NCBI RefSeq assembly: GCF_015477805.1
Contig: NZ_JADLQL010000004.1
Coordinates: forward strand, 124,001 to 188,000
Direction of reading: 5' to 3'
Origin: Nocardia flavorosea
Lineage (GTDB): Bacteria > Actinomycetota > Actinomycetes > Mycobacteriales > Mycobacteriaceae
Length of the DNA stretch: 64,000 bases
Part shown: positions 19,554-27,572 of the stretch, in pieces
Numbering within the stretch: the stretch's first letter is position 1
Layout: the number at the start of each line of letters is the position of its first letter
The notes under the pieces: model-generated
The model's input: only the letters and a program-made list of their open reading frames with translations
The model's database searches: none
Told to the model about the DNA's origin: nothing
Made by a program: the position numbers and the translations under genes

Positions 19554-19588
19554 GATGCCCTCGCCGACCCCGAGTCGGCGAGGGCATC
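19554..19588. terminator. Second terminator, convergent spacer
   Basis: A perfect 15-bp stem (GATGCCCTCGCCGAC / GTCGGCGAGGGCATC) with a 5-base loop. It lies between the carboxylase and a convergent secreted-protein gene, so it may stop transcription from either side. Confidence 0.7.
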
Positions 19589-19679
19589 GTCGGTTATGGA
19601 GGTGTGAACGCCACACGCCTGCGCTCCGCACCATAGGGTGCCGCAGCCCGGTTCGGGCGGTACCGCCCGGCAGGTTCGA

Positions 19680-20234
19680 TTACCGAGGCGGCAGGATCCC
19701 CTGGCCGTTCATCACCAGGCCGCCGTTGACGATGGCACCGATGAGACAACCGGGCAGGGCACCCAAGACCAGGAAGATGAGACCGACGAGGGCACCGATC
19801 CCGCAGCCGATAGCAGCACCCAGGATGATCGTGTCGTTACTGGCGATATCCTTCAGCGGCGCAGCCGGCACCGGCGCACCGTTTGCGGCAGCCGCGGGAC
19901 GGTCGATGGTCAGGGCGGTTCCGGCCGCGTTCACCTGCGCATCGAGACGGACTTCCCGGCCCGCGACCTGGTACACCAGCGGCACCTCTTCCAGCACTTC
20001 GCCGTCGGCCGCGACGACCTCGACCGAATCCGCGGTGACCTCGAAATTACCCGATGTCAGCGTGGTGGTCGCGCTGGAGCGGTCAGGCGACCACGCCATC
20101 GAATACCCCACATTCCCGTCCACTTTCCCGGCCACCGGATGCGCCATGGTCGCCTCACCGTGTGCCGTACCGGCCATCACGCCGACGGCCGCAGTGGAAA
20201 GCAACGCCGTTGCAGCGATTTTGGCGAATTTCAT
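19680..20234 (-). CDS. Secreted protein with C-terminal glycine-rich membrane hairpin, unknown function
   Basis: A 184-residue protein with a Sec signal peptide (MKFAKIAATALL..., cleavage after GTAHG near residue 27), a beta-rich middle part containing a strand pair around TLTSGNFEVTADSVEVVAAD, and a C-terminal hydrophobic Gly/Ile/Leu-rich stretch (about 130-165) ending near ILPPR. The architecture recurs in actinobacterial envelope proteins, but I cannot name a function. ATG 20234 is used because the signal peptide begins there; the in-frame upstream extension is polar and not conserved-looking. Confidence 0.72.
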   Translation of the reverse strand: MKFAKIAATALLSTAAVGVMAGTAHGEATMAHPVAGKVDGNVGYSMAWSPDRSSATTTLTSGNFEVTADSVEVVAADGEVLEEVPLVYQVAGREVRLDAQVNAAGTALTIDRPAAAANGAPVPAAPLKDIASNDTIILGAAIGCGIGALVGLIFLVLGALPGCLIGAIVNGGLVMNGQGILPPR

Positions 20235-20409
20235 TGTGTTTTTCCCTATCTGTGTTCGATGTGCGGATCGATCGTGTGGATGATCGCATATCCGGAAGGT
20301 TTCATTACTGAAAGCCCTTTCGTCGCTTCGTGTTTTGCGTATTCGAGACATTCACGGATGTACCGGAACAGACCTGTAGTCCATATCGTTCTCGAACTCC
20401 CGCCGGACA

Positions 20410-21000
20410 ATGCCGCCGTTCCGACTTGTCAGCACTGGGAACACAGTTGCGGTCTCGTCGCACCGATGGCCGTCCGGGGTTGAGCCCCCTCGGATCACTT
20501 CCGAAGAGTTCCTGAACGCCGAACCGGACGCCCTCAGCGGCACATTCGGCGACGTCGGGATCGTGGACGGCCTCGTGGTGCGCTGCCAATTCCTGTCCGT
20601 AAAGACAAACCTCAGCGACGAACAGCTCGGCCGGCTGCTCTCATGTATGGGATTTCGCCTCGAGGTCGTACGCTGACCGCTACTCCCCGAACTGACCCGC
20701 TCCGAGCGTAGATCCTGGCAATTGCACCGTGGACTCGCGACCCATCTCACCCGGCCGGCTCTCGAATCCCGGCGGCCACGGATCGACCGCAATATTCAGC
20801 AGCTCCGAAACGGAGTGACCGGCCAACCCCATCTACGTAACCTCGATCGCTGGACTTCGCTCCTCGAAGAACGCGACCTACCCGGACTTCATCGAGTACT
20901 TACCGGATTGGACCGCGACTCGATCGAAATGCGCGAAGTCTCCCCCCTGAAGGGACTGCTACCACACGACGAGCGCGCCGAACTGCTGGCCTCGTCGTAA
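20410..21000 (+). pseudogene. Antitoxin/XRE-like regulator gene interrupted by an in-frame TGA
   Basis: One reading frame runs from before 20410 to the TAA at 20998 with a single TGA at 20674-20676. The part before it ends LSDEQLGRLLSCMGFRLEVVR, and the part after continues PELTRSERRSWQLHR and later DRDSIEMREVSPLKGLL. This C-terminal pattern (SW-LHR, RxNI, W-x-LL, DxIEMRxxSP) is one I associate with actinobacterial antitoxin-like regulators of about 150-200 residues. The interrupting codon is one base from CGA (Arg), which fits the basic context. The coding start is unclear; 20410 is only the first in-frame ATG. No toxin gene adjoins it. Confidence 0.55.
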
Positions 21001-21107
21001 ACGCGCGTACTGCCGGATATGTCGCTGCGTAGATAGCCGATCGCAATCGGTGTGCCGAGCTCGAGCGCCGTCAAAGCCATCGCCTTACCCTCCATGGTAA
21101 TTCGCAT
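20988..21107 (-). pseudogene. Truncated recombinase-like small gene remnant
   Basis: On the minus strand a frame starts MRITMEGKAMALTALELG and continues PIAIGYLRSDISGSTRVYDEA, which resembles the first 40 residues of the small, resolvase-like proteins common in actinomycetes (AIGYLR...S near the N-terminus). It then runs straight into the antisense of the neighbouring interrupted regulator, ending any similarity. I read this as a 3' deletion that joined two remnants at about 20988-21000. An intact, divergent relative may be the gene at 23662-23991. Confidence 0.4.
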
Positions 21108-21239
21108 GGGTCACTGTGAGGTCGTTCGATGCCGGGGACTGCGGCCGTGCGAGCGGATCCGGTTCTGCCCCGGCATCGAACGCCGTAATCAGACCCCCGC
21201 GTTGGCGCTGTGGGCTGTAGTGGCATGCGGGGGTGGCAC

Positions 21240-22157
21240 TCAGCGTTCGCGCCCGAGGCCCCGTTCCCTGCTGTTGCGTTCTCGCACCCGGTTGCTGCGG
21301 TGTTGGACGTGCGGGTGATGGTTCGGGCTCTGGACGCCCGGCGTCGGTTGCGATAGGGCGAGCACGTCGGCCACCTCGCGGGTACTCATCGCGCGGCGCT
21401 CGCCGCGGGCGGCTGCCTCGCGTGCGGCGGCTGCCAGCCGTTCGGCGGCCTCGCGTTGTTCTTTCGCCTTGCGTTCGATCTCCACTTGTGCGAGCGCGCG
21501 GCAAGTCGCTTCTCGGATGCGCTCGTCTTCGCGTGCCCGTTCTTCGCGTCCCTGCCGGCGCTCGCGCTCGTCACGTTCGACAGCGCGCTGGGCGGCGTCC
21601 CGTATGCGTGCAGTGTCCCGGGCGCGTTGGGCCCTTTCCCGCGCCCGTTGCACCGACCGCAGTGCATCGCCGTCGACCAGTTCGAGCTGGTTACGCTCGC
21701 GCTCGAGATTGCGGCCGAGGGTGCGGGCCTGCCGCGCTCGAGCGGGGGTGACTTCCTCGATACGGAACCGCCCGGGAAAGTCGTGGGCCAGGGCCTCGAG
21801 TTCTTTGCGGACGGTGGAGCTGACCGCGCCTTGAACGAGTACCCATGTGCCGCGTGCGTTCACGTCGCGCGTAAGGATTTCGCGATCTTTGGCGAGCTGG
21901 TCCGCGGTGCGCTCGCCGCCGACCCGATTGCCGCCCTTGTACTCGGTGAAATCGCGGCCTCCGCGTTCATTGACGCGGGCGGTGTCGTGTCTGCGCTCGA
22001 CACCTCGGCACAGTTCGACGGTTACCTCGTGGCGCCAGCCGTTCTTGCCCGTCTCGCCACGTAGTTGCGCCATTCCGCGGTGGAAATGGCGGCCGCGCTC
22101 GTTGTGCTTTCGCCCCCGCGCGGATCGGCGCCGGTGCTGTTCATCGTCGCTGGGCAT
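21240..22157 (-). CDS. Basic protein with possible PD-(D/E)XK nuclease core and coiled coil
   Basis: A 305-residue, very basic protein. Residues 1-130 contain RHD (Asp58), DFTEYK (Glu72-x-Lys74) and Gln87 within predicted alternating beta and alpha elements, an arrangement compatible with a PD-(D/E)XK nuclease core. Residues about 150-260 are an Arg/Glu/Ala-rich coiled coil, and the last 50 are disordered. ATG 22157 is preferred to the GTG 9 bases earlier. It is the last gene of a minus-strand operon, 27 bases after an acidic protein. Basic nuclease-like protein next to acidic partners suggests toxin and immunity, but that is inference; I do not recognise an exact family. Confidence 0.6.
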   Translation of the reverse strand: MPSDDEQHRRRSARGRKHNERGRHFHRGMAQLRGETGKNGWRHEVTVELCRGVERRHDTARVNERGGRDFTEYKGGNRVGGERTADQLAKDREILTRDVNARGTWVLVQGAVSSTVRKELEALAHDFPGRFRIEEVTPARARQARTLGRNLERERNQLELVDGDALRSVQRARERAQRARDTARIRDAAQRAVERDERERRQGREERAREDERIREATCRALAQVEIERKAKEQREAAERLAAAAREAAARGERRAMSTREVADVLALSQPTPGVQSPNHHPHVQHRSNRVRERNSRERGLGRER

Positions 22158-22184
22158 CCCCCACACCCCCGGCCACTCACGAAC

Positions 22185-22751
22185 TCATCCGAGTGTTCGG
22201 CGCAGATCGTTGGCCTCGTGCGGTAACCCGTGCGCCTCGGCATAGTCAGCGTCGCGCTGGTACCACTTGTCGGTGACGACCGAGAAATCCTGTTCTTCGA
22301 CCGCGGTGCACAACAGGTCGACCGGGAAATCGGCGGTGGACGAAAGCCAGTCGTAGACCACCGATGGCCCGTACTCGTAGAGCGTCCCGCCGACGCTGGG
22401 AACGTTGGCCCAGCGGCCGCCACAGCGTTCGACGAAGTAAGCCCCGATGTAGCAGACCCACTGGTCGGCGATATCGGCCTTGTCGAACAACGTGTCCTCG
22501 TCGGGAAAGAAGAAATCGAACACCTGCGCGAGCCAATGCAGGGTCAGGTCGTCGCTGTATCGATCGTCGACCTGCGGCATGGCCGGGACGGGATCGCCGG
22601 CATAGGTTTTCCAGCCGCCGGGGCCGGTCGGAACGGTGGGTAACGTCTCGGTGAACAGGCGATCGACCTGTTCGGCGATTCGGGCCGGGCGTGCGAACAG
22701 CTGCCAGTCCGAGCCTTGTTGGGCGGCCTCGTCGAACCACACGTTATCCAT
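22185..22751 (-). CDS. Acidic hypothetical protein, possible immunity partner
   Basis: A 188-residue acidic, tryptophan- and aromatic-rich protein with no signal peptide or membrane segment. Its N-terminus (DNVWFDEAAQQGSDWQLFA) and the DLTLHWLAQVFDFFFPDE segment look like a soluble alpha/beta fold. I do not recognise the family. The start ATG follows GGGGAAGGG and overlaps by 8 bases the end of a start-less coding-like frame (22744-22929). It precedes the nuclease-like gene by 27 bases, the usual spacing of coupled genes, so an immunity or accessory role is possible. Confidence 0.65.
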   Translation of the reverse strand: MDNVWFDEAAQQGSDWQLFARPARIAEQVDRLFTETLPTVPTGPGGWKTYAGDPVPAMPQVDDRYSDDLTLHWLAQVFDFFFPDEDTLFDKADIADQWVCYIGAYFVERCGGRWANVPSVGGTLYEYGPSVVYDWLSSTADFPVDLLCTAVEEQDFSVVTDKWYQRDADYAEAHGLPHEANDLRRTLG

Positions 22752-22929
22752 AGTGAGCCCTTCCCCTGCTGTTCGATCCGGTGTCGCGGTAGAACGCTAC
22801 GGTGCCGCTGCTGATCGTGGCAACGACGGTCCCTGGGATCTCGCCATCGCGGAGTTTTCCGGGGACGTACCTTTCTTCGTATTGCTGCCGCTCTGCAGGC
22901 GTCAGCGCATCAGGTTTGTCCCAGCGGTC
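22744..22929 (-). other. Coding-like frame without a canonical start
   Basis: A minus-strand frame of 61 codons reads DRWDKPDALTPAERQQYEER and later GEIPGTVVATISSGTVAFYR, with protein-like composition, and ends TAA overlapping the next gene's ATG (ATGGATAA), a typical operon junction. It opens right after an in-frame TGA and has no ATG, GTG or TTG; only a CTG codon could initiate. It may be a small gene that lost its 5' end, a CTG-started gene, or a product of frameshifting from the 190-residue gene upstream. Confidence 0.35.
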
Positions 22930-23482
22930 TCACCGCACCCTTATAAGTCATTTCCATCGGTCTCGGCCACCAACGCTCGAGGTAGAGCCGCCAGTACTCA
23001 TCGACGGAAGGACGCCCGAACCCAACCCATCGCGTGTGCTCCTCGAGCATGTTGTTCAGCACCCACACCAGCTCAGACGGCAGCTGCGGGTCGGCAGCGA
23101 AGGCACTACCGATCTGTTCACACGGATCGAACGAATACTCGGAGAACGGGAACAACAACTGCGGGCGAATCGCCGCGCCCTCGGACATACGGCCGGCGTT
23201 CACCCAACGAGCTTCGGTGGCGCGCCGGTGCACTTCACCGATGTAGCGGGTAAACCGGTCGGCCATCTCGGCGTTGACGGGATCCGCAATAGCTTGCCCC
23301 CTACCGAACCGGTCCCGGATCGCCTGCTCACACAGTGCCTGCCCTTCCGCAGTGTAAGAATCGTCGAGCTTGCCAATCTCGGGCGCGTCCTCGGCGAGGA
23401 AACGGTTCAGCTCGCTGTCCATGACCTCGAGCCACGCCAGGTATTCCGGGTCCTGCTGGGCACGCTCGAATTCAGTGTTCAT
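22910..23482 (-). CDS. Acidic hypothetical protein
   Basis: A 190-residue acidic, mostly helical, soluble protein without a recognisable domain. It begins MNTEFERAQQDPEYLAWLEV and ends in a tryptophan-rich segment (YWRLYLERWWPRP). Its start ATG follows GAGGA. The composition resembles the 188-residue protein encoded next, so both may be partners or immunity-type proteins of the same operon, but I see no convincing alignment between them. Its stop codon overlaps the region of the start-less frame that follows. Confidence 0.65.
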   Translation of the reverse strand: MNTEFERAQQDPEYLAWLEVMDSELNRFLAEDAPEIGKLDDSYTAEGQALCEQAIRDRFGRGQAIADPVNAEMADRFTRYIGEVHRRATEARWVNAGRMSEGAAIRPQLLFPFSEYSFDPCEQIGSAFAADPQLPSELVWVLNNMLEEHTRWVGFGRPSVDEYWRLYLERWWPRPMEMTYKGAVRPLGQT

Positions 23483-23575
23483 CTCAGGTGTCCTCTGTCC
23501 GCTTTTGCCGGTGACCAGATGATTCGTCCATGCCGGTTACCCGACCGGCAGAGCAGCACATACCGTGACCTCCAC

Positions 23576-23662
23576 TTACGGACGATCAGTCGGCAGGCAC
23601 AGCGCGATCGTGAGGCCGATCAGCGAAAGCACCAATATCAGAAGTGCGGTGTCGGCCGACAT
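23576..23662 (-). CDS. Small membrane peptide, 28 residues
   Basis: The frame encodes MSADTALLILVLSLIGLTIA and ends CLPTDRP: a single hydrophobic helix flanked by short polar ends. Its ATG overlaps the TGA of the upstream resolvase-like gene by one base (TGATG), so it would be translated by re-initiation. Such a short frame could be chance, but the stop-start overlap and the clean membrane-helix profile favour a real gene, perhaps a membrane anchor or small toxin-like peptide. Confidence 0.4.
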   Translation of the reverse strand: MSADTALLILVLSLIGLTIALCLPTDRP

Positions 23663-23991
23663 CAAATCAGTGCCGATTCGAAACTCCCGCTGGGCCAGCA
23701 GTACCCGCGCGGATAGAGCTGCATCGGCGTGATCAAGGCAGCGTTCTCGGTGATGAAGTGACGTAGGTCCTCGGCATGTTCGAAACTCGGCACCACCACC
23801 GCTTCCGCGCCGGCCTCGGCCGCATGCCTGGCCAGCGCAAAGATGGCCAGCCGGGCGACGGTGTCGACCTTGACCGTGTGAACCAGCCGGTACCCGTGCC
23901 TTTCGGCAAGTTCGTACAGGTCGACACCGCGCGTGGAGATGTCCATTCGGATCAGCGCGACCGCTGCAGGCCGGAGTTTCCGGTCAGGCAC
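23662..23991 (-). CDS. Resolvase-like small protein, unknown function
   Basis: A 109-residue protein whose pattern (AVALIRMDIS, AERHGYRLVHTVKVD, AEAVVVPSFEHAEDL) follows the fold of the catalytic domain of small serine recombinases, but it lacks a DNA-binding domain and most catalytic arginines. Related stand-alone proteins are frequent in actinomycetes and have no settled function. It starts at GTG 23991 and overlaps by 8 bases the end of the 49-residue gene before it and by 1 base the small membrane gene after it, so three small genes appear translationally coupled. Confidence 0.6.
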   Translation of the reverse strand: MPDRKLRPAAVALIRMDISTRGVDLYELAERHGYRLVHTVKVDTVARLAIFALARHAAEAGAEAVVVPSFEHAEDLRHFITENAALITPMQLYPRGYCWPSGSFESALI

Positions 23992-24133
23992 GGCGGTCCT
24001 CGGCGGTGTCCGCCCACCTCCGGATCACCTGTAGCAGGTGTTCCAGCTGGACGAGCGTCGCCGGAGGGGTCCAGCCGGCTCCGGCGGGGATACCGGTCGC
24101 GCCTCGGTCTCTGGTTGGCAGTTCCCTGTTCAT
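23984..24133 (-). CDS. Small hypothetical protein, 49 residues
   Basis: The frame starts at ATG 24133 behind a good ribosome binding site (GAGGGAG, 4 bases away) and encodes MNRELPTRDRGATGIPAGAG followed by WTPPATLVQLEHLLQVIRRW and an acidic tail. It ends TGA inside the start of the resolvase-like gene (8-base overlap). The WTPPATL-helix pattern is typical of small actinobacterial proteins next to XRE regulators. Function unknown. It is the first gene of the operon that runs down to 21240. Confidence 0.5.
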   Translation of the reverse strand: MNRELPTRDRGATGIPAGAGWTPPATLVQLEHLLQVIRRWADTAEDRRA

Positions 24134-24271
24134 GGCACTCCCTCATCCTCGGTCCGATGGTTGGTGGCACCCGGCGCCAGGGCTTTCGCCACCGGCTTCC
24201 CGCCACCTGCAGGGGCTGGTGCGCCGTCCTGGAAACAGCGTCACCTGGCACCGGGCGTCGGAGTGACCGTA

Positions 24272-24316
24272 GGGCCTGCTTTCGGCCACAGGAGGGCCGA
24301 AAGCAGCGCCCTTTTT
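24272..24316 (+). terminator. Strong intrinsic terminator upstream of the XRE regulator
   Basis: A 16-bp stem with one bulged C (left arm 24272-24287, right arm 24295-24311), a 7-base loop, and five T residues directly after it. It is oriented to stop plus-strand transcription, yet no plus-strand gene lies upstream for several kilobases. It may end a small RNA, block antisense transcription of the small-gene operon, or act as an attenuator in a long leader of the regulator gene. Confidence 0.7.
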
Positions 24317-24336
24317 GGGATATAAGAAACTCACAT

Positions 24337-24374
24337 ATTGTCCGTTGCTGGTCGGTAAGCCTTTGCTGGACAAT
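24337..24374. promoter_or_regulatory. Inverted repeat in the XRE regulator promoter
   Basis: ATTGTCC (24337-24343) and GGACAAT (24368-24374) form a 7-bp inverted repeat with arms 31 bases apart (three helical turns), 58 bases before the regulator ATG. A candidate autoregulatory operator. Confidence 0.35.
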
Positions 24375-24431
24375 GGGGCTGGTCATCCGGCAATCCATGC
24401 AGAAGCGGGCTCCGGGAGCGGGGAGAACAGA

Positions 24432-25643
24432 ATGCATATGACGACCGGCGAGGTCATCCGACGTATCCGACGGTCGATCGGCATGACCCAGGCGGAGCTG
24501 GGTGCCGTCCTCGGGTATACCCAGCCCGCCATTTCTCAGCTGGAGCGGGACGGTTCCGGTGTCCACGATGTGCGTGTGCTGCGCCGTGTAGCCCGCGCAC
24601 TACACATTCCACTTGCCATACTGGTGGTGGAGGATGAAGAGGAGGCGGACGTGAAACGACGCGAATTCTTCAGAGCGGGCACGGCGGCCATCACTGTCGG
24701 CGCTATGTCGATCCCCGCCGATCCGGCGCCACCCCCAGCCGTCAAGGTTGGCGCCCCTGACCTCGCGGCCATCAATGAGAGCATTCAGCAGCTTCACAAC
24801 CTCGACCTAGTGATCGGCGGAGACCGGCTACGAGGGTTGGCCACCGGCCAGGTTCGTTATGCTCAGCAGCTCCTGAATGTCGGTACCTACAGCGATGCGG
24901 TCGGTCGCGAGCTTGCCGGTGCAACCGCTGAAATGATGACCGCGGCAGGCTGGGTGCACTACGACTCCGGGCATCCTGATGAAGCTGCGCGCTACTACAC
25001 CGAGGCGGCGCAGACAGCGACAGCCGCGGACGATGGCATCGCAGCTGCTCACGCTCTCGGCAATGCCAGCCACCTGATGGTCAATCGGTTCGGCTCCCGC
25101 ACCAACGGCGATCAGCGGGCCGTGCAGTATGCCCAAGCTGCCTCGCGCGCGGCATTGCGACGAGGCGGGCCGAAGCTGCGAGCGCTGATGGCGCTTCGGG
25201 AGGCCGAAGCCGCCGGCGCCAGGGGCGACCGATCCGAGATGGCTTACGCGATATCACGGGCATTCCGGGCGTACGAATCAAACCGGGGGTTCGATCCGGA
25301 CTGGGTGTATCTGCCGAAGGCAGAAATGAGCGGGGTCTCCGGCAAAGCCCATATGCGACTCGGCGACCACGCTGCCGCCACCGCACACCTCATGGAAGCG
25401 ATAGCCGAATCTGCGGCGTGGCCGCGGGAGCGGGCCTCATGGCAGTTACATCTCGCGCACAACTTCCTGCAGAGCGGAGACGTTGCCGCCGCATGCAATC
25501 AGCTTGTCGAAACGTTGCCAACCATCTTGGATCTTGCCTCCAGGCGGCTACAGGGGCGTCTCGGCGAACTCGCTACCTCGCTTCGGGCACATGCCAGAGT
25601 TCCCGAAGTTCAGGAGTTTCTTGGTCTTTGGACGGCTCGCTGA
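24432..25643 (+). CDS. XRE-family regulator with TPR-like domain and internal Tat-like motif
   Basis: A 403-residue protein: an XRE helix-turn-helix at about 6-60 (MTQAELGAVLGYTQPAISQLE), then an acidic linker, then KRREFFRAGTAAITVGAMS at 75-93, which looks like a twin-arginine signal sequence inside the protein, and a helical TPR-like repeat region from about 120 to the end. Such XRE-TPR regulators are common in Nocardia and Streptomyces. ATG 24432 is preferred over the ATG two codons later and over an upstream in-frame extension without a ribosome binding site. It diverges from the small-gene operon and is the likeliest regulator of it. Confidence 0.8.
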   Translation: MHMTTGEVIRRIRRSIGMTQAELGAVLGYTQPAISQLERDGSGVHDVRVLRRVARALHIPLAILVVEDEEEADVKRREFFRAGTAAITVGAMSIPADPAPPPAVKVGAPDLAAINESIQQLHNLDLVIGGDRLRGLATGQVRYAQQLLNVGTYSDAVGRELAGATAEMMTAAGWVHYDSGHPDEAARYYTEAAQTATAADDGIAAAHALGNASHLMVNRFGSRTNGDQRAVQYAQAASRAALRRGGPKLRALMALREAEAAGARGDRSEMAYAISRAFRAYESNRGFDPDWVYLPKAEMSGVSGKAHMRLGDHAAATAHLMEAIAESAAWPRERASWQLHLAHNFLQSGDVAAACNQLVETLPTILDLASRRLQGRLGELATSLRAHARVPEVQEFLGLWTAR

Positions 25644-25703
25644 GTACCTCTTTCGCCCGATAGCGTTTCGACCGTCGGTATGACCTCCGATAGAAAGTAA
25701 CTC

Positions 25704-26489
25704 ATGAACAATCCGGTTACGCGGGCAGAGGAAGCGATTGGGCGACTGCGGGCCGTGGCGGCCGCCTCGGACGGTAAGGTTCGGCTGGGGCCAGGTACTC
25801 CGGACGATGTGATCGACACCTGGCCGGTCCCCGTCCCGTCCGATATCCGCCTGCTGGCACGTGAGATCGGCGCAATCTCGTTCGACGACCACGCTCCGGT
25901 CACCTTCGGGCATCCGGAGAACACAGAGACCAGGTGCTGCCGTGCCGGAGCCCCGGCAACCTGGTGGGCGCTACACGACAATGCCGCTGCGGAAACCTAT
26001 TTCGCAGATATCGATTCCGAAACCGGTGCCTGGGGACCGGTTTTTTGTCACTGGGAAGACAACACCTGCACTCTCGTCGCGCCGTCGGTCAGCGACTGGT
26101 TCGCCGCGCTCGCCGAGGGGCTGGACCTGTCGTTGCGGGTTGCCGGCGGCGAACAGGTCGAGGATCTCGTTCTGGACCTGGACGATGACGATCGCTACGA
26201 CCTGGACTTCGAAACAGTCTTCCGGGACTGGTGGACCAACACGGCCGAGATCCTTTTACCTCGCGACGAGTCGACAGCGACCACCCTCGACGCGCTGTCG
26301 GCCCGCCGTTGCTCGGACACCGAGTTGGCGGCCGCCGCGGCGACTCTTCCCGACGAAGCCCTCATCGCCGACCTCCGCGCCCCGCAATACCCCACATTCA
26401 TCCCGTTCGACGCCTTGCCCGGCGGCAGTGCCCACTACCGTCGGTTCGGCGGCGGAACCTTCATCGCCGCCGTCCCCGCCGACTCCTGA
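25704..26489 (+). CDS. SMI1/KNR4 (SUKH)-like protein
   Basis: A 261-residue acidic, soluble protein. The N-terminal 150 residues follow the SUKH pattern: VPVPSDIRLLAREIGAISFD, a GHPEN turn, WWAL, WGPVFCHWED and a LVAPSVSDWFAALAEG helix. The C-terminal part is extra and also acidic. SUKH proteins are frequent immunity proteins against polymorphic nuclease toxins. It lies 60 bases after the XRE-TPR gene in the same direction and about 3.5 kb from the nuclease-like gene, so a shared toxin-immunity role is conceivable but unproven. Confidence 0.6.
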   Translation: MNNPVTRAEEAIGRLRAVAAASDGKVRLGPGTPDDVIDTWPVPVPSDIRLLAREIGAISFDDHAPVTFGHPENTETRCCRAGAPATWWALHDNAAAETYFADIDSETGAWGPVFCHWEDNTCTLVAPSVSDWFAALAEGLDLSLRVAGGEQVEDLVLDLDDDDRYDLDFETVFRDWWTNTAEILLPRDESTATTLDALSARRCSDTELAAAAATLPDEALIADLRAPQYPTFIPFDALPGGSAHYRRFGGGTFIAAVPADS

Positions 26490-26532
26490 TCGGCACATCC
26501 ACCACTGTTCCTCGACGCCGCCCGTGTCTTGA

Positions 26533-27276
26533 TCAGGCGGTGGTGCGCGGCCGGTCGAGCCACCACTGCGCGATGAGCAGCGGTACCGTCCAGCCCAGCC
26601 ACGCCACGGTCCCGCCGACCGCATGCCCGAACAGTTCCTCGTTGCCGCCGAACGTGGTGTCGAGCTGCGGCGCCAACGCCATAACGACCAGCACACCCCA
26701 CACTCGATTGGTAATGATCGACAGGGTGAGTGCGAAGCTGCGGATCATCCACCGGCGATGGTCGGCGTAACGACGCTGCCGGGCTGTGCGGAAGCCCTGC
26801 AGCGTGCAGCCGAGCCAGATGACGGCCAGCAGCACATTACTCGCCATGGCGACCGGCCCGAACGGAGTTGTCGCCCCGAGGACCAGCGCAGCAGCGCCCG
26901 CGGGCAGCACACCTGCCAGAACGTAGATGCGCCCGGCGTAGCGGTGTACGGACGGATACTTCCGGCGAAACCACGGCCATACCTGAATACAGCAGGTGAT
27001 CATGGCAATGGAACCGAAGAGCACGTGCGCAACCAGTAACGGGTAGTGCATCGCGACGCCGGGGCGCTGAACTCTCGACAGAGCCGGATCGAAGGTCAGA
27101 TACCGGGGTAGCGAGACCGCGACGAACAACACTGCCACGGCCGCCAACGGGAGAATCCAGGGACGGCGCCACCAACGGGGACCGGTCGCCGGTTCCGGAC
27201 GGTGTCGGCGCACTGCACCTATCGTGTTATCGGTGATCACGAAACGACAGTAGGAACGTCGGGCGCGGATACACAT
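26533..27276 (-). CDS. DUF2306 multi-pass membrane protein
   Basis: A 247-residue integral membrane protein with about six hydrophobic helices. The YPLLVAHVLFGSIAM, HRYAGRIYVLAGV and RRYADHRRWMIRSFALTLS segments, with their histidines and arginines, are typical of DUF2306, a family related to haem-binding membrane proteins. ATG 27276 is favoured since CGGAGA lies just before it, though GTG 27279 or 27240 are alternatives. Function unknown. It ends 43 bases from the convergent SUKH-like gene. About 296 bases without a gene lie between it and the iron transporter. Confidence 0.8.
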   Translation of the reverse strand: MCIRARRSYCRFVITDNTIGAVRRHRPEPATGPRWWRRPWILPLAAVAVLFVAVSLPRYLTFDPALSRVQRPGVAMHYPLLVAHVLFGSIAMITCCIQVWPWFRRKYPSVHRYAGRIYVLAGVLPAGAAALVLGATTPFGPVAMASNVLLAVIWLGCTLQGFRTARQRRYADHRRWMIRSFALTLSIITNRVWGVLVVMALAPQLDTTFGGNEELFGHAVGGTVAWLGWTVPLLIAQWWLDRPRTTA

Positions 27277-27572
27277 CACTCTCCGGAGCGGTCCATGGCG
27301 CCGTCATGCAATACCGCAGTTCCACCCTTGGCTATCCTGGCGGCCAACAGTGGCAGCCTCGATCAGCGATTGGTTCTCCGCAGTGCGCCGGTGAGTACCG
27401 ACGCCGCCGGCGGCGAAACTCAGCGTGTACACCGCCCCGGCATCGCCCCTGCCCGCTGACAGTATTTATGGCGGCCGCCGCCCTGATCCCGTACAGCTAG
27501 TGCTTGCCTCGATCGACCGAAAGACTGCACCATCTGGTTGCCGGCTCGAGGCGGCGATGGCCCCGTTCGAGG

